Shown here in pieces: positions 34,124 to 44,600 of a stretch of 64,000 nucleotides of DNA. The notes beneath the pieces are model-generated. The model made no database searches. It saw nothing but the letters and a program-made list of their open reading frames with translations, and had not been told where the DNA came from. Made by a program: the position numbers and the translations under genes. The stretch is from UBA952 sp044361535 (GTDB taxonomy: Bacteria > Bacteroidota > Bacteroidia > Flavobacteriales_D > Crocinitomicaceae). The stretch covers positions 7,948 through 71,947 of the forward strand of contig JBIKIQ010000018.1 in NCBI GenBank assembly GCA_044361535.1, given 5' to 3'. Each line of letters opens with the position of its first letter. The stretch's first letter is position 1.

Positions 34124-34474
34124 TTATTTATTAAAAAAGAACACCAATCCAATGCATAAAAACACGGATAACACTACATTTATAAGAGCTAGTAAATAAT
34201 TTCCCGACTGAAGAAACGTAGCTGTTTCAAGTGAAAATGTACTAAATGTACTAAATCCACCGCAAAACCCAATAATAAAAAGAGGTTGAATCCAAGTGAA
34301 ATCTGTTTTCTTAAGAAGAATAAAGGAAAAAATGACAACAAATAAAGTCGCCAAAAAATTTGAAATAAGTGTTGAGATAGGAAAATGAACAGCAAAACGA
34401 GATATCAGCAACGAAATTGAGTACCTTAAAATACTTCCCAATCCTCCACCGATAAACACATAAACAAAATTCAT
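34124..34474 (-). CDS. crcB: Fluoride exporter CrcB/FluC
   Basis: This 116-residue protein has four hydrophobic helices, GGGLGSILRY at the N-terminus and the pore motif GFCGGFSTFSTFSLE, as in FluC fluoride channels, which work as dual-topology dimers. The usual GTLxxNxxG stretch appears as STLISNFLAT. The gene overlaps the PAP2 phosphatase by four bases (ATGA). No fluoride riboswitch is apparent ahead of this operon. Confidence 0.93.
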   Translation of the reverse strand: MNFVYVFIGGGLGSILRYSISLLISRFAVHFPISTLISNFLATLFVVIFSFILLKKTDFTWIQPLFIIGFCGGFSTFSTFSLETATFLQSGNYLLALINVVLSVFLCIGLVFFFNK

Positions 34475-35058
34475 TGAGATGTTAAATTTCTAATCAGTTT
34501 TAAAAAAACAAATTTATATATACCAAAAGCCAAAACCCCTCCAAATAAAAAACCAACAACAACATCTGAAAGATAATGCACCCCAAGGTAAATACGACTT
34601 AACCCTATCAAAATCATTGGAACAACAAAAATCCATTTCCGGTTTAACTCCCTTAGATAAAGTAAGAAAAAAGTTGTTAAAGCAGCAAAATTTGCAGCAT
34701 GTGAAGAGATAAAACCAAATTGTCCACCCTTGTATTCTTGACCATTGGGAAGTTTATAAAAATGTAGTTTTTCTGATATTAGTAAGTTATGTGAGGGTCG
34801 ATAACGTTGAAAAACTTCTTTAAATGCATGTACTGAAAGAAAATCTGATATGAAAACCAATAACAAAGCACACGTTAAAAACAACAAAGTAGGAATTAAT
34901 CCTTTTCTTACATAAACAAAGAGAAGAAGAAGTATGTAGAAAGGAATCCAAATAAGTTTACTCGAAATCAACCACATTACTTGGTCAATATTTGGAGTAT
35001 GTAAACCATTAACAAATAAAACAATTTGTCGATCTATTTCCTCCAACCAATCAATCAT
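34471..35058 (-). CDS. PAP2-family membrane phosphatase
   Basis: The 195-residue membrane protein shows the three PAP2 motifs: KEVFQRYRP, SSHAANFAAL (a variant of PSGH) and SRIYLGVHYLSDVV. These contribute Lys/Arg, the catalytic histidines and Asp of lipid phosphatases, which act on phosphatidate, undecaprenyl pyrophosphate or phosphatidylglycerophosphate at the inner membrane. The substrate is not clear from sequence. It overlaps obg by eight bases and crcB by four. Confidence 0.88.
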   Translation of the reverse strand: MIDWLEEIDRQIVLFVNGLHTPNIDQVMWLISSKLIWIPFYILLLLFVYVRKGLIPTLLFLTCALLLVFISDFLSVHAFKEVFQRYRPSHNLLISEKLHFYKLPNGQEYKGGQFGFISSHAANFAALTTFFLLYLRELNRKWIFVVPMILIGLSRIYLGVHYLSDVVVGFLFGGVLAFGIYKFVFLKLIRNLTSQ

Positions 35059-36043
35059 AGTTTAAATGCTTCCAAATCATGTCTTTCAGATCAACTAACC
35101 CTTGCTGTGCTACAGAAGATATAAATACAAACGGTATTTTGGGCAAATTTTTAGCTATTTCCATGCGTAGCTCATCATCAAGCATATCTGATTTTGAAAT
35201 TGCCAATAATCGTTCTTTGTGTAATAATTCAGGATTGTAAAGTTTAAGCTCCTTTAATAGTACGTTATACTCCTTTTTTATATCATCACTATCCGCAGGA
35301 ATAATAAATAGTAAAAGTGAATTACGTTCGATGTGTCTTAAAAATCGAAGTCCTAATCCTTTCCCTGAATGCGCACCCTCGATAATCCCTGGGATATCCG
35401 CAACAACGAATGAACGTATATCGCGATAATTAACCATTCCAAGGTTTGGACGAAGGGTTGTAAATGGATAATCTGCAATTTCCGGCTTTGCAGCAGAAAT
35501 AACTGATAGCAAAGTGCTTTTTCCAGCATTTGGAAAACCTACTAATCCCACATCGGCCAATATTTTCAGCTCTAAAATTTTCCATCCTTCGCCTCCTTCC
35601 TCGCCCGGCTGAGCATATCTTGGAGTTTGATTAGTTGCCGATTTAAAATGGTTGTTTCCTAGTCCACCACGACCACCACGCTGAATAACTTGTGTTTCAC
35701 CATTTTCGGTGATTTCAAACAAAACTTCACCCGTTTCTGCATCTTTAGCAACAGTTCCTAACGGCACTTCAATAATCTCATCTGAACCTTGTGAACCAGT
35801 CTTCAAATTTCCAGCGCCATGTGATCCATGTCCTGCTTTGATGTGCTTTTTATATTTTAGATGAAGTAGTGTCCAAAGTTGCGAATTACCGCGAACAAGA
35901 ACATGTCCACCACGACCACCATCTCCTCCATCTGGCCCCCCTTTTGGGATGTATTTCTCTCTTCGAAAGTGTGTCGATCCTCCACCACCATTTCCAGATG
36001 TGCAATGAATTTTTACGTAATCTACAAAATTATCTGATGCCAT
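35051..36043 (-). CDS. obgE: GTPase Obg
   Basis: This 330-residue protein has the glycine-rich Obg domain (VKIHCTSGNGGGGSTHFRRE, GGPDGGDGGRGGHVL) over residues 1-158 and a GTPase domain with GFPNAGKSTLLS, the DIPGIIEGAHSGKGLG switch and SKSD. It lacks the variable C-terminal OCT domain. Obg acts in 50S ribosome assembly and stress control. It follows adk with six bases between and overlaps the PAP2 gene. Confidence 0.96.
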   Translation of the reverse strand: MASDNFVDYVKIHCTSGNGGGGSTHFRREKYIPKGGPDGGDGGRGGHVLVRGNSQLWTLLHLKYKKHIKAGHGSHGAGNLKTGSQGSDEIIEVPLGTVAKDAETGEVLFEITENGETQVIQRGGRGGLGNNHFKSATNQTPRYAQPGEEGGEGWKILELKILADVGLVGFPNAGKSTLLSVISAAKPEIADYPFTTLRPNLGMVNYRDIRSFVVADIPGIIEGAHSGKGLGLRFLRHIERNSLLLFIIPADSDDIKKEYNVLLKELKLYNPELLHKERLLAISKSDMLDDELRMEIAKNLPKIPFVFISSVAQQGLVDLKDMIWKHLNYD

Positions 36044-36049
36044 TAATTT

Positions 36050-36628
36050 TTATGCTTTTATTGAATCAACTACCGCGAATAGACGCTGGGTAATTTCGTC
36101 AATGGTTCCAATTCCAGAAATGGAAATTAGTTTGTTTTGGCTATCGTAATAATTCTTTACTGGTGCAGTTTCCTTATTATAAACAGTAATTCGATTTTCA
36201 ATGATAGTCGGATCTGCATCATCTGCTCTACCACTAACCTCTGCCCTCTTCAAAAGACGATTTTTAAGTTCATTTTCTTCAACATCAAGAGCAAGCATTA
36301 CAGAAATTGATGTATCTATTGATTGTAAAAATTCATCAAGTGCTTCAGCTTGTGCAGTTGTTCGTGGAAAACCATCGAATATATACCCTTTGGAAGAATT
36401 TGATTTAAGTACCTCGGCTCGGAGCATATCAATAGTCACAGAATCCGGAACTAAGTGACCTTTATCCATATAGCTTTTAGCTAACAGTCCCAATTCCGAC
36501 TCTCCTTTTATATTCGCTCTAAAGATATCACCAGTTGATAAATGGGTCAATCCGTACTTTTCAATTAATCTTTCTGATTGAGTACCTTTCCCTGCTCCGG
36601 GAGGACCAAATAACACAATATTTAACAT
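36050..36628 (-). CDS. adk: Adenylate kinase
   Basis: The 192-residue enzyme has the P-loop FGPPGAGKGTQ, the AMP-binding HLSTGDIFRANI, and DGFPRTTAQAEALD. The LID is of the short type without a zinc-binding cysteine cluster. It interconverts ATP plus AMP and two ADP. It lies one base downstream of hpt and just before obg, a hpt-adk-obg order often seen in Bacteroidota. Confidence 0.96.
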   Translation of the reverse strand: MLNIVLFGPPGAGKGTQSERLIEKYGLTHLSTGDIFRANIKGESELGLLAKSYMDKGHLVPDSVTIDMLRAEVLKSNSSKGYIFDGFPRTTAQAEALDEFLQSIDTSISVMLALDVEENELKNRLLKRAEVSGRADDADPTIIENRITVYNKETAPVKNYYDSQNKLISISGIGTIDEITQRLFAVVDSIKA

Positions 36629-36629
36629 A

Positions 36630-37172
36630 TTACTTTTCTTTTAATTGATACAAATCTTTTAAATTTCTTCCTCGTTCATTATAATCTAGTCCATAGCCTA
36701 CAACAAATTTATTTGGTATTACAAAGCCTTGATATTTTGGCGGAATATTTCCTTTAAATGGTTCAGGTTTAAATAACAACGTACAAATCTCAATTGAGGC
36801 TGGATTTAGTTTTTTTAAATTATCAGTTAGACACTCAATAGTCAAACCAGTATCAACAATATCCTCTACTACAATTACATGCCTATCTGTAATATCAATG
36901 AGAATCTCCATCTGTTTGTCAACCTTACCGGTTGACGATAGCCCTTTATACGAACTCAACTTTGTAAATGAAATATCGCAAGAGCCCTCATAAAACTTTA
37001 ATAAGTCAGATGCAAACATAAAGGCACCATTCAAAACAACGAGAAAAATTGGATTTTTCCCGCGATAATCTACTTCAAGTTTTTTCGCAAGTGATTCTAC
37101 TTCATCCAAAATAAAATCAGCGGGAATGAATAATGAAAATTGTTTATCGTGTATTTGAACTTGCATTCCCAT
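36630..37172 (-). CDS. hpt: Hypoxanthine phosphoribosyltransferase
   Basis: The product of about 180 residues has the PRPP-binding motif VIVVEDIVDTGLTI and the purine-binding KFVVGYGLDYNERGRNL. It salvages hypoxanthine (and guanine) to nucleotides. I choose the ATG at 37172 (MGMQVQIHDKQF); Met at 37166 is equally possible. The longer version to 37184 would run into the TAACTTTG promoter element at 37182-37189. Confidence 0.94.
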   Translation of the reverse strand: MGMQVQIHDKQFSLFIPADFILDEVESLAKKLEVDYRGKNPIFLVVLNGAFMFASDLLKFYEGSCDISFTKLSSYKGLSSTGKVDKQMEILIDITDRHVIVVEDIVDTGLTIECLTDNLKKLNPASIEICTLLFKPEPFKGNIPPKYQGFVIPNKFVVGYGLDYNERGRNLKDLYQLKEK

Positions 37173-37181
37173 AATTATATA

Positions 37182-37189
37182 CAAAGTTA
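37182..37189 (-). promoter_or_regulatory. Putative -7 promoter element (TAACTTTG) of hpt-adk-obg
   Basis: TAACTTTG on the minus strand is an exact TAnnTTTG match, nine bases before the preferred hpt start. The genes down to crcB are closely packed or overlap, so this may serve the whole series. Confidence 0.45.
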
Positions 37190-37264
37190 ATTTTTTCTTT
37201 CAATTCTTTAGAGCTTAATATTCTGAAATAACACTCTCTAAAAATTGAAAACACCAGTTAATTA

Positions 37265-37298
37265 AACAAAAAAAGCTGGCTAATTCAAGCCAGCTTTT
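37265..37298 (-). terminator. Rho-independent terminator after rpoC
   Basis: AAAAGCTGGC at 37271-37280 pairs perfectly with GCCAGCTTTT at 37289-37298; on the minus strand it is followed by a T run. It closes the rpoBC operon. Confidence 0.88.
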
Positions 37299-37314
37299 AA
37301 AAAAAACTTATTGA

Positions 37315-40300
37315 TTAGGCTTCTTCCCTCAATTTTTCAAGTTCTTCATTTGAACCTACTATTTGTTTCTGGAACGCGCGAACACCAGTACCTGCAGGAA
37401 TTAAATGCCCTACAATTACATTCTCCTTCAATCCCAGTAACCAATCTTCTTTTCCTGATATTGCAGCTTCGTTTAATACTTTTGTTGTTTCCTGGAAGGA
37501 TGCAGCAGAAATAAATGATTGAGTTTGAAGTGATGCTCTTGTGATACCTTGTAATAACGGTCTAGAAGTAGCTGGAGTTGCTTCGCGAGCTTCAACCATT
37601 TTCTTGTCGGCACGCTTCAACTGTGAATTTTCATCTCTAAGTTTACGAGAGGAAACTATTTGTCCTGCACGTAAATTTTGAGAATCTCCTGAATCAACAA
37701 CCACCATCATTCCAAATAGTTCGTCATTAGCCTCCATAATATCGGCTTTATGAACTGATTGACCTTCTAAGAAACGAGTATCACCTGATTCTAGAATCTC
37801 ATTTTTAAGCATCATTTGTCGAACAATAACCTCAAAATGCTTATCATTGATTTTCACTCCTTGTAAACGGTAAACCTCTTGGATTTCATTTACAATATAT
37901 TCTTGAACTTTTGTTGGACCTTCAATATTTAAAATATCAATTGGGGTAATAGCACCGTCAGACAATGGTGAACCAGCTCTTACATAATCATTTTCCTGTA
38001 CTAGAATATGTTTAGATAGTGGAACCATATATTTTTTCTCTTCACCCGTTCTAGAAATAATTGAAATTTCTCGATTTCCACGCTTAATCTTTCCAAATTG
38101 AGCCGTTCCATCAATTTCAGCAACTACTGCCGGATTTGAAGGATTTCTTGCTTCAAATAATTCAGTCACACGTGGTAAACCTCCTGTGATATCCCCGGTT
38201 TTTCCAGCTAATCTAGGGATTTTAACCAAAATCTCACCCGCTTCTATAACAGCTCCCTCTTCAATAGCAATATGCGCATCTACTGGAAGTGAATATTCAC
38301 GTAAAACTTCTTTTGATTTTGGATCAATTATATGAATACTTGGACTTCTTTTCTTATCACGAGTTTCGATAATTACTTTTTCCGTAAATCCTGTTTGCTC
38401 ATCGACTTCTTCTCTAAACGTAACTCCCTCTACAATACTATCGAATACAACTTTACCTGGTACTTCAGAGATGATCAATGCATTGTATGGATCCCATTTA
38501 CAAATTACATCACCTTTCTTGATTTTGTCACCCGACTTAACCATGATATCAGAACCATATGGAATATTGGCATTCATGACCACAATTCCAGTTTTCTCGT
38601 CAGTAACTTTCAATTCAGCTGAACGTCCTACTACGATAGTTCTAATTGAACCATCTGAATTTTTCTTTTCAATTGTACGAAGTTCATCAATTTCTAACTT
38701 ACCGTTTGCTTTAGCTTTTAAATCAGATACATCAGCAACGTTTGATGCGGTACCCCCAACGTGGAAAGTACGAAGTGTCAACTGTGTTCCTGGCTCACCG
38801 ATTGATTGCGCAGCTATAACACCCACAGCATCTCCCATTTGAGCTAAACGATGATTCGATAAGTTACGTCCATAACATTTTGAACAAACTCCTTTCCTCA
38901 TCTCACATGTCAACACAGATCTAATCTCAACTTCTTCTATTCCTGCAGCCTCTATTCCCGAAGCAACTTCTTCAGAAATCAATTCACCTGAAGAAACAAT
39001 TAAATTATCAGATTCTGGTTCATAAACATCATGTACAGAGGTTCTACCCAATATTCGATCGTATAAAGGCTCAACAACTTCATCATTTTTCTTTAATGCT
39101 GTAGCTACTATTCCACGTAATGTTCCACAGTCATTGGAATTGATAACTACGTCCTGAGCAACATCAACCAAACGACGAGTAAGATAACCAGCATCAGCCG
39201 TTTTAAGAGCTGTATCCGCAAGACCTTTACGAGCACCGTGTGTAGAAATAAAGTACTCTAAAATCGATAACCCTTCTTTAAAGTTTGAAAGAATTGGATT
39301 TTCGATAATCTCTTGCGCTGAGGCTCCAGATTTTTGCGGTTTCGCCATTAATCCCCTCATACCTGAAAGCTGACGAATTTGCTCTTTAGAACCACGAGCT
39401 CCAGAATCATACATCATATAAATAGAATTGAATCCTTGACGATCGCTTTTCAATTGATCCATCAACGTTTGAGTCAACTTCGCATTTGTATGTGTCCAAA
39501 TATCAATGATTTGGTTGTATCTCTCATTGTTTGTTATGAGTCCCATGTTATAGTTCATCATAACCTCTTTCACATCTATATCAGCTTTTTGAACTAATTC
39601 ATCTTTTTCTTTTGGTATAATTACATCATCCAAATTAAAAGACAAACCACCTCTAAAGGCCATTTCGTAACCTAATCCTTTGATATCATCTAAGAATTGA
39701 GCAGTTCGAGAAGTACCAGAAACTTTCAATACATTACCAATAATATCTCTTAATGCCTTTTTGGTCATTACATCATTGATAAAACCAACCTCCCTTGGAA
39801 CTTTCTCATTGAAAAGAACCCTACCACAAGTAGTTTCAATCAGTTGTATTTCAGGGTCCTTATTCTCATTAAGATCATAAGTTTTTACCTTAATGTATGC
39901 GTGCAAATCTAATTTGTTCTCGTTGTAGGCGATAACAACTTCTTCCGGAGAATAAAATATACTTCCTTCACCTCTAACCGTTAATTCAGGAGTACTTTTC
40001 TTACCTTTTGTAATGTAATAAAGTCCTAGAACCATGTCTTGAGAAGGAACCGCAATTGGCGCTCCGTTAGCAGGATTCAAAATATTATGAGATGCCAGCA
40101 TCAACATTTGAGCTTCTAAAATTGCAGCATTTCCTAATGGTAAATGTACCGCCATTTGGTCACCATCAAAGTCAGCGTTGAAAGCCGTTGTTACCAATGG
40201 ATGAAGACGAATTGCTTTACCTTCAATCAACTTTGGCTGAAATGCCTGTATACCAAGTCTATGAAGAGTTGGAGCTCTATTCAATAGTACAGGATGTCCC

Positions 40301-41604
40301 TTCAATACATTCTCTAAAATATCCCAAACTACAGGCTCTTTTCTATCAACAATTTTCTTAGCAGATTTCACGGTTTTAACAATACCTCTTTCAATCATTT
40401 TGCGAATGATAAAAGGTTTGTATAGTTCCGCTGCCATGTCCTTAGGAAGACCACATTCATGCAACTTCAAATCTGGTCCAACAACAATTACAGAACGTGC
40501 CGAGTAGTCAACCCGCTTACCAAGCAAGTTTTGACGAAAACGACCTTGCTTACCTTTCAATGAATCAGAGAGAGATTTTAACGCACGATTCGATTCTGTT
40601 TTTACAGCGCTTGCTTTTCTAGAATTATCAAAAAGTGAATCTACCGATTCTTGAAGCATTCTCTTTTCATTACGCAAGATTACCTCAGGAGCCTTAATTT
40701 CAATTAATCGTTTCAAACGATTATTTCTAATAATTACACGACGATATAAGTCATTTAAGTCAGATGTTGCAAATCGTCCACCATCAAGAGGTACCAATGG
40801 ACGCAATTCAGGTGGAATAACAGGTACAACCTTAACAATCATCCATTCAGGACGATTATCAATGCGTTTTTGAGAATCCCTCATGGATTCAACAACCTGC
40901 AAACGCTTTAATGCTTCATTCTTTCTTTGAACAGAAGTCTCATGATTTGCTTGATGACGAAGATCATACGATAATTGCTCTAAATCCAAATTTCTCAACA
41001 AATCATGAAGTGCTTCAGCACCCATTTTTGCAATAAATTTATTTGGATCATTTTCTTCCAAATATTGGTTTTCTTTAGGAAGAGCATCCAAAATATCAAG
41101 ATACTCTTCTTCAGTTAAGAAGTCAGTTTCTTTCAAATGAATCCCGTCCAATGTATTTGCTAAACCAGCTTGAATAACAACATAACGTTCGTAATAAATA
41201 ATTTGGTCTAGTTTTTTTGTCGGTAAACCTAATAGATAACCAATCTTATTTGGCAACGAACGAAAATACCAAATATGGGCTACTGGTACAACCAATGAGA
41301 TATGCCCCATTCTTTCACGTCGTACTTTTTTCTCAGTCACTTCAACACCACATCTATCACAAACAATTCCTTTGTATCGAATTCTTTTGTATTTTCCACA
41401 ATGGCATTCATAATCCTTAACCGGTCCAAAAATACGCTCACAGAACAAACCATCTCTTTCTGGCTTATATGTTCTATAATTAATAGTTTCTGGTTTTAAT
41501 ACTTCTCCACTTGATTGCTCCAAAATTACTTCTGGAGATGCCAATGAAATGGTTATTTTATTGAAGCTACTTTGCTTTTTAGGTGTTTCTTTTCTAAAAG
41601 TCAT
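37315..41604 (-). CDS. rpoC: RNA polymerase beta' subunit RpoC
   Basis: The 1429-residue protein has the N-terminal zinc ribbon (CHCGKYKR with CDRCGVEV), the catalytic NADFDGDQMAVHLPL motif holding the Mg-binding aspartates, the bridge-helix region (GARGSKEQIRQLSGMRGLM) and the second zinc site (CEMRKGVCSKCYG). The trigger loop lies near QSIGEPGTQLTLRTFH. It forms the core enzyme with RpoB and alpha. It starts 27 bases after the rpoB stop. Confidence 0.98.
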   Translation of the reverse strand: MTFRKETPKKQSSFNKITISLASPEVILEQSSGEVLKPETINYRTYKPERDGLFCERIFGPVKDYECHCGKYKRIRYKGIVCDRCGVEVTEKKVRRERMGHISLVVPVAHIWYFRSLPNKIGYLLGLPTKKLDQIIYYERYVVIQAGLANTLDGIHLKETDFLTEEEYLDILDALPKENQYLEENDPNKFIAKMGAEALHDLLRNLDLEQLSYDLRHQANHETSVQRKNEALKRLQVVESMRDSQKRIDNRPEWMIVKVVPVIPPELRPLVPLDGGRFATSDLNDLYRRVIIRNNRLKRLIEIKAPEVILRNEKRMLQESVDSLFDNSRKASAVKTESNRALKSLSDSLKGKQGRFRQNLLGKRVDYSARSVIVVGPDLKLHECGLPKDMAAELYKPFIIRKMIERGIVKTVKSAKKIVDRKEPVVWDILENVLKGHPVLLNRAPTLHRLGIQAFQPKLIEGKAIRLHPLVTTAFNADFDGDQMAVHLPLGNAAILEAQMLMLASHNILNPANGAPIAVPSQDMVLGLYYITKGKKSTPELTVRGEGSIFYSPEEVVIAYNENKLDLHAYIKVKTYDLNENKDPEIQLIETTCGRVLFNEKVPREVGFINDVMTKKALRDIIGNVLKVSGTSRTAQFLDDIKGLGYEMAFRGGLSFNLDDVIIPKEKDELVQKADIDVKEVMMNYNMGLITNNERYNQIIDIWTHTNAKLTQTLMDQLKSDRQGFNSIYMMYDSGARGSKEQIRQLSGMRGLMAKPQKSGASAQEIIENPILSNFKEGLSILEYFISTHGARKGLADTALKTADAGYLTRRLVDVAQDVVINSNDCGTLRGIVATALKKNDEVVEPLYDRILGRTSVHDVYEPESDNLIVSSGELISEEVASGIEAAGIEEVEIRSVLTCEMRKGVCSKCYGRNLSNHRLAQMGDAVGVIAAQSIGEPGTQLTLRTFHVGGTASNVADVSDLKAKANGKLEIDELRTIEKKNSDGSIRTIVVGRSAELKVTDEKTGIVVMNANIPYGSDIMVKSGDKIKKGDVICKWDPYNALIISEVPGKVVFDSIVEGVTFREEVDEQTGFTEKVIIETRDKKRSPSIHIIDPKSKEVLREYSLPVDAHIAIEEGAVIEAGEILVKIPRLAGKTGDITGGLPRVTELFEARNPSNPAVVAEIDGTAQFGKIKRGNREISIISRTGEEKKYMVPLSKHILVQENDYVRAGSPLSDGAITPIDILNIEGPTKVQEYIVNEIQEVYRLQGVKINDKHFEVIVRQMMLKNEILESGDTRFLEGQSVHKADIMEANDELFGMMVVVDSGDSQNLRAGQIVSSRKLRDENSQLKRADKKMVEAREATPATSRPLLQGITRASLQTQSFISAASFQETTKVLNEAAISGKEDWLLGLKENVIVGHLIPAGTGVRAFQKQIVGSNEELEKLREEA

Positions 41605-41631
41605 TTTTACTTTTTTTTAGTTAAGACTTGA

Positions 41632-44600
41632 TTAATCTAACGAAATATTTAAGCACAATCCACGTAATTCATGTAATAATACATTGAATGATTCAGGAAT
41701 TCCAGGCTCAGGAATATTATCCCCTTTTACAATTGCCTCATAAGCTTTAGCACGACCTACAACATCATCCGACTTAACAGTAAGAATTTCTTGCAAGATA
41801 TGTGACGCTCCAAATGCTTCTATTGCCCATACCTCCATTTCTCCAAAACGCTGACCTCCAAATTGAGCCTTTCCTCCAAGTGGTTGTTGTGTAATGAGCG
41901 AGTATGGTCCGATTGAACGTGCGTGCATTTTATCATCAACCATGTGAGATAATTTCAACATATAGATAATACCTACAGTCGCTGGCTGATGGAATTTCTC
42001 TCCAGTACCGCCATCAAACAAATACGTTTTACCAGATCTTGGAATACCCGCTTTATCTGTCAATTCATTGATTTGATTAGGTGTAGCACCGTCAAAAATT
42101 GGCGTTGCAAATTTAACTCCTAATTTCTCACCGGCCCAACCTAGAACTGTCTCATAAATCTGACCAAGGTTCATACGAGAAGGCACCCCTAGTGGATTTA
42201 ATACAATATCAACCGGTGTCCCATCCTCTAAGAATGGCATATCCTCTTGACGAACGATATTAGCAACTATTCCTTTATTACCATGTCGTCCTGCCATTTT
42301 ATCACCCACTTTCAACTTACGTTTCTTAGCTACATAAACTTTAGCCAAACGAACAATACCTGCAGGTAACTCATCTCCAACCGAAATATGGAATTTTTTA
42401 CGTTTGTAAATACCCAACAAATCATTTGCTTTGATATTGAAATTATGCAACAGTCTTATAACTAATTGATTGATATCTTGTTCAGAAGTCCAGTTTAGTG
42501 GATTAACAATTGAAAAGTCTATAGAAATCAAATTCTTTTGATTAAACTTAGTTCCTTTCTTAATAATCTCTTCCTTATAATTATTAAAGACACCTGATGC
42601 TTTATGCTCACCTAAGATCTTTAATAATTTATCAACTAATTGATCTTTTAATTTAGCAAGTTCAATTTGATAATCTGATTCTATTTGATCAAGAACGGGC
42701 TTATCTTGTGTTTTTGTTTTACGATCTTTAATAGCTCGTGAAAACAATTTTTTATCAATTACCACACCTCTTAGAGAAGGACCAGCTTTTAATGATGCAT
42801 CCTTTACATCACCAGCCTTATCTCCAAATATTGCTCTCAATAACTTTTCCTCAGGAGATGGATCTGTTTCACCTTTAGGTGTAATCTTACCAATTAAGAT
42901 ATCACCCTCCTTGATTTCAGCTCCAATTCTAATTAGACCATTTTCATCCAAATCTTTTGTAGCTTCTTCACTAACATTTGGAATATCAGAAGTCAATTCT
43001 TCCATTCCTCTTTTCGTATCACGAACTTCCAATGAATATTCATCAATATGAATTGATGTAAAAATATCATCGCGAACTACTCTTTCTGAAATCACAATGG
43101 CATCTTCGAAATTGTAACCTTTCCATGGCATAAATGCCACTTTCAAATTTTGTCCTAGAGCCAATTCGCCTTGTTGCGTTGCATAACCTTCACAAAGAAC
43201 CTGACCTTTAGAAACACGATCACCTTTTGAAACAATTGGTTTCAAGTTGATACAAGTACTTTGGTTTGTTTTCATGAACTTAGTTAACTTATAAGTAACC
43301 ACCTCACTATCAAAACTTACCATTTTATCTGCATCCGTCCAGTCATAACGAATAATGATTTCATTAGCATCAACATATTCAACCACACCGCTACCTTCAG
43401 CATTAACCAAAACTCGTGAATCTCTGGCAACCAATCTTTCAATTCCGGTTCCAACGATAGGTGAATTTGGTCTCAATAAAGGTACAGCTTGACGTTGCAT
43501 GTTTGAGCCCATCAAAGCACGGTTAGCATCATCATGTTCAAGAAAAGGAATAGATGATGCAGCAATAGAAGCAATTTGATTTGCACCAACATCAATTAAG
43601 TTAATCTTATTAGGTGCTACCAATGGGAAGTCACCTTCAAATCTAGCCTTCACTAAATCACTTAATAAAGCACCTTTATCATCCATTTGAACATTTGCCT
43701 GAGCAATCATCTTTTGATCTTCTTCCTCAGCAGCTAAATATATAGGTTCAGATGATATTTTAATCTTACCATTTTCTACCTCACGATATGGGGTTTCAAT
43801 AAAACCTAACTTATTAACCTTGGCGAATACACATAGAGAAGAAATCAAACCAATATTAGGTCCTTCTGGGGTTTCTATAGTACACAAACGACCATAGTGA
43901 GTGTAGTGAACATCTCGTACCTCAAAACCAGCTCTTTCACGTGACAAACCGCCTGGCCCAAGTGCTGATAATCTTCTTTTATGTGTCACTTCGGAAAGTG
44001 GATTGGTTTGATCCATAAACTGAGATAACTGATTCGTTCCAAAGAAAGAATTAATTACAGAAGAAAGTGTTTTTGCATTTATCAAATCGATAGGCGTAAA
44101 TACTTCATTGTCACGTACGTTCATACGCTCGCGGATGGTACGAGCCATTCTCGCCAATCCAACTCCAAATTGAGCATACAATTGTTCACCAACAGTACGC
44201 ACACGACGATTTGATAAGTGATCAATATCATCAACATCTGCCTTTGAGTTAATCAACTCAATCAAATATTGAATAATAGAAATTATATCATTTTTCGTTA
44301 AAACACGAGATTCTTCAGTTTGATCCGTTTTAAGTTTTTTATTCATTCTAAAACGACCAACTTCTCCAAGATCATAACGTGTATCTGAGAAAAATAATTT
44401 TTCAAAAACACCTTTTGCCGTCTCATAATCAGGTGGCTCAGCATTTCTTAACTGACGATAAATATGTTCAATCGCCTCTTTCTCACTATTCGAAGTATCT
44501 TTTTGTAAAGTATTATAGATAATCGTAAAATCAATATTAGAACTTTCTTCTTTGTGAAGGATAACTGCTTTAGATCCGGAATCAAGAATTAATTCAATAT

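Noticed and set aside
37311..41499. Several plus-strand open frames of 65-123 residues inside rpoC
   Set aside because: They lie opposite strongly conserved rpoC coding sequence, have no recognisable domain and no promoter or start context.
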